This document shows, one piece after another, positions 57,048-64,000 of a stretch of DNA of 64,000 nt. A program made the translations under genes and the position numbers. Location of the stretch: contig CM061066.1 in assembly GCA_030762895.1 (NCBI GenBank), positions 122,108,552 to 122,172,551 on the forward strand, written 5' to 3'. The DNA comes from Sophora flavescens (taxonomy: Eukaryota > Streptophyta > Magnoliopsida > Fabales > Fabaceae). Within the stretch, counting starts at the first letter, position 1; every line of letters starts with the position of its first letter. Below the pieces are notes generated by a model that saw only the letters and a list, made by a program, of their open reading frames with translations, made no database searches and was not told the origin of the DNA.

Positions 57048-58805
57048 TGTAACGCCCTTCGTTACATCAGTAACCCAAATTAATTTCAATAAAAACCCTT
57101 CAAAACATTTAATTAAAAAAAAAACACAAGTCATAAAATTTTTCTCAAATAACTAAGTATGAAAATACCCCGTATTAAATAAAATAATAGTATTTACAAG
57201 GTATTGAAAATATTATTAAATCCAATCATTTGAATAAAAACTAAAAGCCTCAAAACCGGGCGTCTAATTACAATCTGAGTAAAATAGTATGTAAACCAAA
57301 GAACGTCGTCCGCATAATACTCTAAACCATACTACATTACTAACCAACTAGCTAATCAAAGATAACTCTTCAGATATCTGGATCCTCAGCAGCGATGTCC
57401 TCTGGCTCTGAAAACAACACTTATAATGAGATATAAAATCCTAGTTCACAACAATACATTTATAAAATGTTTTGAAAAATAGTGTTATTCTCAATCGGTG
57501 CGGTAACCGGAAAAACTGTCCATGGTATCCGCTAATTTCCCAAAATAATATATAAAAAATAATTTTAATAACGACAAAAATTTCATCAAGTCAAATGCAT
57601 ATAACATAAGATCAACTCGTCTCAAGGCATCACATTCCACATACCAAGTAAATTCTAAATTAATCCAAGTGGCTCGAAGGCCTCATAACTAAACTGGTCT
57701 CTTGTCGGCATGCCATAAATCTCACACATCACATGACAATGGCGTCCCATTGCCCACCCCTACTCATGAGGAATGTTTCGATGTCACCCTCCTGTCGGGG
57801 ACATTTCAATTTCAATACCTCCCATGTGCACATGGCGGTATTTCTCCCTTTTCGACACCCCAACGTGTGACGGTGTTACTTTTGATACCCCGTTTTAGGC
57901 AGTATTTCTCTTTTTCGACATCCCAATTATATGGGGATGCTACTTTCGATACCCCATTACGGTGGTATTACTTTTCGATACCCCTATCATAGGTGGTATT
58001 ACAGCAAACATCATACAACATGTTATAACTCAAATATGTCATGTCTCATGCATGTAATAAACTATTTCCCTCAATTTTAAACATATAAACTTCCACCAAT
58101 AACAAACAATCAAGAATATCACAACATATCATACATGAATAAGCACTTTACAACATCAATTAATCAATTAATTTCCCTTTTAAACAAAATCCCAATTTTA
58201 GAATTTAGGTTACTAACAATATGCATCAAGTCAATTAAAGACTCCCAGAACCACATGGTAATCCCTTATCAACAAAAACAATCATATATACCATGGAAAG
58301 GGTTCATAAAAAGTATTGTTACTCACCTCTTGAAGATCTCCAAAAAGCTCTAAAAATTATTTACGACAAAAACCGGTGCTTCTCCAAAAATACATCTCAT
58401 CTTTACTAGCATTCTTGGAACTGTGTATTGTTACAATTGCACGGCCGGACAAAAGCAAGCCTATCTCCCTCACTGTGTGCGGCGTGCTGCCTCCAAATTG
58501 CACATTATGCAGCGCCTACTTTTTTAGTGTAACACCTAGGTTTTTTTTTCTTTTTCTAATTTTTTTTAAACCCAAATATAACTTGCTTTTAGAAAAAGCC
58601 AATAAACCTGTACTTGGGCTTAACGCAAAGAGCCCCTACACTAGTTATTTTAATTTTATTTATTTATTTATTTATTCAGTTTTATATTTTTTTTATATTA
58701 AATAATTTAAATAAATTCTTATATTAACAAGTCTTTTACACTAAAACCCATACAAGCTTATTCTTTTTATTAAAAATACAGTTTTGAAATTTTTAGGATG
58801 TTACA
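57048..58805 (-). mobile_element. 3' LTR of a minus-strand family-2 element, with an unusual U3
   Basis: 1758 bp, minus-strand TGTAACATCC to GGGCGTTACA. From 57048 to 58351 it matches the other family-2 LTRs, including the hairpin block at 57770-57990. From 58352 to 58805 (454 bp on the U3 side) it is unrelated to them apart from the terminal TGTAACATCCTAAAAATT. The usual CTATAAATAG promoter is absent. The PPT follows on the minus strand at 58806-58819. Confidence 0.9.
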
Positions 58806-58887
58806 TTTCTCCCCTCCTTAGAGAATTTCGTCCCCGAAATTCATCACATATTGTAACATATGTTGAAAACCTAACATAAAGGTTACC

Positions 58888-59151
58888 TTACCTTAAACAA
58901 CAAGATCTGGGTATTGACATACAATGTCCTCTTCCATCTTTCACGTAGTTTCCTTCGGAGTTAATCCTTTCCCATAACACTTTCACCAATGGAATTGTCT
59001 TGTTCCTTAGAGTCTTTGTGCCCTTGTCCAAGATTTGACTAGGCCTAGGCTTATATATCAAATTATACTTCGATTGTAAAGACTCAGGAGCTATCACCTG
59101 AGACTCATCAGTGCACATATTTTCTAAGTTGCGACACATGGAAAACATCAT
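58888..59151 (-). pseudogene. Integrase C-terminus, minus-strand family-2 copy
   Basis: 87 open codons with DESQVIAPESLQSKYNLIYK then ILDKGTKTLRNKTIPLVKVLW, nearly the same as 48170-48408. The LHDVFHVSQLRKY block upstream is frameshifted (near 59140). Confidence 0.8.
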
Positions 59152-59496
59152 GAAGATTTGCCAATTGTGGCAGAAGAGCCAATTGGTAAGGAACGGGCAC
59201 GACTCTTTTGAGAATTAGGAAAGGTCCCATGAAACAAAGAGTCAGTTTTATGAATGACATTGACCTCCCCATTCAAAACTTAAGAGTGCCTCTCAAGATT
59301 ACATGTTCCTCTTCCTAAAATTCTAAATGCTTTCTTTTCTTGTCGACATAACACTTTTTATCTATTCTGCGCAATGCGCATCTTTCCCTCAATTATTAAT
59401 CCTAATTGCGATCTCTTTGATTAAATCTGATCTTAACAATATCTTCTCACCTACTTCGAACTATCATAAAAGGGGATCTACATTCCTAATCACATC

Positions 59497-59510
59497 ATTA
59501 ATATATATAT

Positions 59511-59558
<48 letters not shown>

Positions 59559-59593
59559 ATATATATGTATATATATATATATGTATGTATATA

Positions 59594-59642
<49 letters not shown>

Positions 59643-59660
59643 ATATATATGTATGTATGC
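59497..59660. repeat. Compound (TA)n/(GTAT)n microsatellite
   Basis: Long alternation of TA runs with GTATGTATGTAT interruptions, at the place of the 39-bp TA run in the other family-2 element. Confidence 0.95.
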
Positions 59661-60532
59661 ATAGTCATTAAATATTCCACCAGATAATAAATGTATAATT
59701 CATGGCCCCTTAACTTAAAAAAAATTATTTTTTTAAAGAAAAAAAATAATTTTAAAATGAAGTCAATAATAACATTTATATAATAAAATAATCACTTAAG
59801 CATTTGTTTCTATCCATCCGCCTATAATTAGAACACCTTCACTTGAATTTCATCTTTATAAGCATTCTCATAAATTAAATTTAACAAACAATCCATAAAA
59901 GAAATTGATGTAATATTTTATATCATCCATACGTAGATATAATATCTCTTACAAACTTTATACCAAATTTCTTATATTCTACATAGAACTGAGGAATTTT
60001 ATAAATTTTATAAATAAAGAAATGTGAAGCAGTAGCACGTTTACATACTAATTTTTAGCTATCCCAAAATGATAATTTCAAAAGAGGAAGAAATAGTTTC
60101 ACTTTATGTTGATAAGAAGATCTTACTAAAAAAAATATGTGATAACAAAATGGAGAATAATGTTTAACAAAATTACAATTAAACTGTGCAGACATTATGC
60201 AAAAACAACTGTAAAAATTAACACCACAATAGTATAAGAAACCAATTCAATCTCGATCTTTGAGTAGGCACATACAAATAAGAAATAACATTTTTTTCAC
60301 TTTTTGTTAAGAAATATAAGTTTGTTAGGATTAGACATGCCATTAATCTATATGGAAAACAAATCATAGGGGAATATCAATCGCGATTAATACTTTGTTA
60401 CTTGAGAAGCAATTTGAAATTTCAAGGAACGTGATCCTCTACAAAATTATATAACAAAATTACAACATTATAATAAAATTAGAACATATATATAAAATTC
60501 TTTAATCTCACTTCCATTTTTATTCCCGTCCA

Positions 60533-60735
60533 CTAATACTTCTTTAAATCTTGATGCTTCTTGGTTATTCCTAGACACATGGTTAACGTTTTTTTATGTG
60601 TCTCTTCTAACATTTTTTTTCCTCTAAGGTTCCCCTCCTTAGGGACAATGATCATATTCTTAAACAACACTACACCATTATTATATAACACATAAGTCTC
60701 TTGATCCAAAAGAGATTTCAAATCCTAGTTTAAAA
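60533..60735 (-). pseudogene. Integrase zinc-finger remnant, minus-strand family-2 copy
   Basis: Open for 62 codons, reading LLDQETYVLYNNGVVLFKN, IIVPKEGNL, LEETHKKTLTMC, then ITKKHQDLKKY. This is the H2C2 segment of a Ty3/gypsy integrase, better preserved than at 46715-46905. It ends at the same place as that copy, before the core. Confidence 0.78.
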
Positions 60736-60846
60736 ACTACACTCGCTTAATCTATTTTCTAAGGTCACTATAAATTTTCAACCTATTCAATTTCAAGTTT
60801 TAAGCCTTAAAAAGATATCCAAATTCATGTCTCTAGACTCTTCTAT

Positions 60847-60849
60847 TAG
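60847..60849. repeat. TSD (TAG) at the left end of the CACTA element
   Basis: TAG before CACTAGTGC. The homologous uninterrupted sequence, the reverse complement of about 46580-46590, continues TATTAGGTTCAT, so the insertion point is TATTAG. The other TSD copy lies outside the window. Confidence 0.65.
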
Positions 60850-60869
60850 CACTAGTGCAATAAGTGCTT

Positions 60870-61215
60870 TTTACGTCGATTAAAATTGATTTTTACGTCG
60901 AATCTTGATCGACGTAAATACACCGTGACGTTAAAAGTTAAACTTTTAACGTCGATTGAGAATCGACGTTAAATATAACACTATTAACGCCGGTTCTTTA
61001 ACACAATCGACGTTAATTTTGTCAAAATTAACGCCCGGTTCTTTAACATAACCGAGCGTTAATTTTGTTAAAACTAACGTCAATTGTTATAAAGAACGGC
61101 GTTAAAGGTCTTAATTTTAACGTCGATTGTAATAAACAATCGACGTTAATAGTGTATCTGTATATTTTTATAAAAAACTTTTAACGCTCGGTTGTATGAT
61201 ACAACCGGCGTTAAT
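60870..61215. repeat. Subterminal repeats of the CACTA element
   Basis: At least ten copies, in both orientations, of motifs like TTAACGTCGATTG and AATCGACGTTAA, often paired as hairpins (for example AACGTCGATTGAGAATCGACGTT). Such motifs bind the DNA-binding protein of CACTA elements. Confidence 0.9.
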
Positions 61216-61417
61216 AGTATTTTTTTTGAAAATTCAGTTTTAAAATATCACTCCCCTAAGCCATCCTCGCATTCAAGTAAATATCCCAAGAACACGTAAT
61301 ATCACACACATTACTGAATTGCAAAGGAAAAATGGAACAATGATCCATATGTATGCCTGTTCAAAACAATATATATTTATTAACATAGGTTATAAATGTA
61401 TACTAAGTTTAAACTAC

Positions 61418-63040
61418 CTATATCAATATCCCTTCGTGATGATCATCACGAGTGGCATGTACATCGTCCACTCGTGTCTCCTCGATTATAGTAGGCATGT
61501 TTGTTGAAAAAGAAGGAGTCTCAAGAATATCAAGATTTGAATCTTCATTTTCATCACTACCAAGATACATGCTTTTTCCTTGGAGAACCACGGACAACCT
61601 TTTGTTAGAAGGATCAGTGATGTAGAACACTTGTTTTGCTTGGGAAGCCATTATGAAAGGCTCATTTATATGACCTAACTTGTTGAGGTCTACCAATGTG
61701 AACCCCAATTCGTCGGTTTGTACACCACCGTTACTATCAACCCACTTACATTTAAATACCGGCACCATAAGCTTAGTGTAATCGAGCACCCAAATATCTT
61801 CAATATATCCAAAGTAAGGTCTCGGTGCTGTAACGGGTTTTGTGTCCTTTGCACTAGAGAAGTGCATTGCTTCGACCACGATCATAACCCCACTATTTTG
61901 CATGGTACTCTTGTTATCTTGTTCCTTTGTATAAAAGGAAAAGTTATTTATGTCGTATCCGCTCCAACATATGACGTTGAAGTTAGGCCCACGTGCTAGC
62001 CATTTTACATCATCAGAAGCAGTACTACCATCCTTAAGCATTTCTTCCTTGAACCATGGTAAGAAAGTCTTGTTATGCTTGTTCAACAACCACCTTTCGC
62101 TCATTCGAGGGTTTTCTTGATTGACTTTTCTTTTATGTTCAAATAAGAAAGGCTGAACACATTCGATGTTGTTCAATACATACAAATGTGCTTGAAGCAC
62201 TTCCTCCCGATCCTTCCTATTAATTCTTAAGCCATGTGTACGCTTACCTTGACATCTGATCTCATCATGCCGAGGCTTAGGAACCCCTATAGGATCCGTG
62301 TTATGAAGGTAGTTCGAACAAAACTCAATAGCTTCTTCTGCAACATACCTTTGAACAATAGATGCTTCCGGACGATGAGGATTCTTCACGTACCCTTTCA
62401 AGATCTTCATGTAGCGCTCAACTGGGTACATCCATCTCAGAAAAACCGGACCACATAATCTAATCTCCCTCACCAAATGAACAATTAAGTGAACCATTAT
62501 GTCGAAAAAGGAAGGAGGAAAATACATCTCCAATTGGCACAAGATTGTAGCAGCCTCAACTTCCAAGTCATCCAACATACGGGGGTCAACGACTTTGCTA
62601 CATATAGAATTGAAGAATGAGCACAACCGAGTAATGGCATCTCTCACATTTTTTGTAGCAATACCACGAATAGCAACGGGCAGAAGTTGTTGCATCAAGA
62701 TGTGACAATCATGAGACTTCAAGACAACCAATTTAAGATCACTAGAGACAAGCCTCTTCATATTTGAAGAGTAACCATGTGGAACTTTGATGCCCTGAAG
62801 ACACCCGCAGAAACTTTGTCTCTCTTTTTTTGACAAAGTATGACATGCTGGCGGCAAATAAGTCCGCTTACCATCCTCAACAACTGGAGCTAACTGCTCT
62901 CGTATACCAATAGCAACGAGGTCGAGACGAGCATTCACACCATCCTTTGTCTTGCCCTGAATGTTGAGAAGCGTCCCGATCACACTATCACACACATTTT
63001 TCTCCACATGCATCACATCAATGCAGTGTAGCGACATCAA
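61418..63040 (-). pseudogene. CACTA transposase, C-terminal part (DUF4218 and DUF4216)
   Basis: 540 open codons on the minus strand. The start reads SLHCIDVMHVEKNVCDSVIG, the conserved D-V-M-H-x-E-K-N block of TNP2 transposases. Residues about 170-260 match DUF4218 (MYFPPSFFDIMVHLIVHLV, then RWMYPVERYMKILKGYVKN). Residues about 400-490 match DUF4216 (GYIEDIWVLDYTKLMVPVFK, CKWVD). The stop is natural in position. It should be one protein with the upstream piece 63150-64000; between them frameshifts near 63045 (two extra bases, or one missing) and 63165 break the frame. Confidence 0.88.
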
Positions 63041-63149
63041 GCTTGCGCCCGATATGGAAGATCAAAGAATATTGACCTCTTCTTCCATATGTTTTTCTCA
63101 ACAGCTTTACCTTTCTTTTTGGACTTGCCGAATATAACATCGATGTCCT

Positions 63150-64000
63150 TTACCCTCTCGATAAACCTGCTCTCCAATTAAGGCCTGCCGCTTCTTTCCG
63201 TCTCTTGGCATCCATTAAAAGCTTTTTCATCTTACGATATGGGTGATCACGTCTAAGAAATCTCCGATGCCCAAGGTAAACCGTCTTCTTTCCATGATGC
63301 AACTGAGTGTAGCATGTGCCTTCTTCACATATAGGGCATGCTTTATGCCCCTTGACACTGTACCCGGACAAGTTACCGTATGCCGGAAAGTCATTGATGG
63401 TGCAAAATAACATGGCACTAAGCTTGAAAGTCTCATGAGAATACCCATCAACTACATCAACACCTTCCACCCACAACGTTTTCAAGTCTTCAATCAAAGG
63501 ACCTAGATAAACATCTAAGTCATTTCCCGGTTGCTTTGGGCCCGAAATCATCATAGACAACATCATGTATTTGCGCTTCATGCACAACCAAGGGGGCATG
63601 TTGTAAATCACCAACAGAACAGGCCATGAACTATGAATACTACTCATGTTACCATAAGGATTCATTCCATCCGTAGCAAGTCCAAGCCTTAGGTTTCTTG
63701 GCTCATCGGTGAAATCCGGAAACATAGTATCGATATTCTTCCATTGAATAGAATCAGCAGGATGACGAACCTTTCCATCACGTTTCCTCTCATCATTATG
63801 CCATCTAAGATTCTTCGCATCTTTCGCATTGGCAAACAATCGCTTGAACCTTGGAATTATTGGAAGATACCACAACACCTTCGCAGGAGGACCATTTTTT
63901 CTCACATCATCAACATCATCATCATCATCACCACCCTTCACTTTGTATCGTGATAACCCACATTTGGGGCAATCGTGTTTGTCTTCATGAACACCGGTGT
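63150..64000 (-). pseudogene. CACTA transposase, N-terminal part (Transposase_21/TNP2), open at window edge
   Basis: The frame is open from the right edge of the window to 63150. It starts CPKCGLSRYK, then KVLWYLPIIPRFKRLF, then LGLATDGMNPYGNMSSIHSS, WPVLLVIYNMPPWLCMK and GHKACPICEEGT. This is the order in Transposase_21, the catalytic domain of CACTA TNP2/TNPD transposases, which cut and paste the element in the nucleus. The natural start lies beyond the window. The frame is lost near 63165 just before the ERVKDIDVIFGKSKKK block, which continues in another frame. Coding sequence is otherwise well preserved, so the element is fairly young. Confidence 0.9.

Larger units (their letters stand above)
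58806..60849 (-). mobile_element. Internal part of the minus-strand family-2 element, cut by a CACTA transposon
   Basis: Carries the PPT, the pre-PPT motif (AATTTCGGGGACGAAATT on the minus strand near 58827-58844), the integrase C-terminus, the AT-rich segment replacing the integrase core, and the zinc-finger remnant. Similarity to 46590-48514 stops at 60849 where CACTA begins. Confidence 0.88.
60850..64000 (-). mobile_element. CACTA (En/Spm) transposon, open at the window edge
   Basis: Starts CACTAGTGCAATAAGTGC, a typical CACTA terminal repeat, followed by a 400-bp subterminal repeat region and a TNP2-like transposase on the minus strand. The shown end is therefore the 3' end of the element. 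The other end lies beyond 64000. Confidence 0.93.

Noticed and set aside
59498..59680. ORF of Tyr-Ile repeats
   Set aside because: Translation of a TA/GTAT microsatellite.

Overview
This is a plant nuclear window: AT-rich, no bacterial-type gene organisation, GT-AG introns, and almost wall-to-wall nested transposable elements of kinds found in flowering plants (long-LTR Ty3/gypsy chromoviruses, Athila-like and Tat/Ogre-like elements, a CACTA transposon, MITEs). A eudicot is the best guess; I cannot name the species. No intact single-copy host gene is visible. Host-derived sequence is limited to two copies of a first-exon fragment of a cinnamoyl-CoA/dihydroflavonol-reductase-like SDR and a short fragment resembling the plastid carbamoyl-phosphate synthase small subunit.

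Layout. 1-440: end of a minus-strand LTR element (tRNA-Met primer site). 1386-14630: an old minus-strand chromovirus with two roughly 3.6-3.9 kb LTRs, decayed pol between them, and a solo LTR of a second family (family 2) inserted in its left LTR with a perfect 5-bp TSD. 14632-15616: minus-strand gag pseudogene of the same lineage, abutting an Athila-like LTR (15617-17004), a tRNA-Asp-type primer site and an acidic ORF that runs into a 500-N gap (18154-18653). 18654-20687: low-copy-looking DNA with the carA-like fragment.

20688-41479 is the main feature: a 20.8-kb tandem array LTR-int-LTR-int-LTR-int-LTR, flanked once only by the TSD GGCGT. Each 1.9-kb internal region encodes only Gag (three CCHC knuckles) and lacks pol. 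The middle copy is an intact ORF; the outer two are disrupted. Many differences between copies fall on CAG/CTG trinucleotides, which looks like uncorrected base-calling at CHG-methylated cytosines. The array sits in a segment whose uninterrupted paralogue is at 51698-51920.

41480-52227: the SDR exon fragment, a Mutator-type MITE, and an En/Spm Ptta-type (Transposase_24) pseudogene split by a complete but decayed family-2 element (42697-50673, TSD GCTTC); then the paralogous SDR fragment with a Stowaway MITE. 52228-57047: remains of a minus-strand Tat/Ogre-like element with LTR-like sequence, a spliced antisense ORF on the plus strand carrying four in-frame stops, ~90-bp tandem repeats and an integrase fragment. 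57048-60849: minus-strand family-2 element with an exchanged U3. 60850-64000: a CACTA transposon (3-bp TSD TAG at its left end) with TNP2-like transposase on the minus strand, open at the window edge. The right end is a three-deep nest: Tat-like, then family 2, then CACTA.
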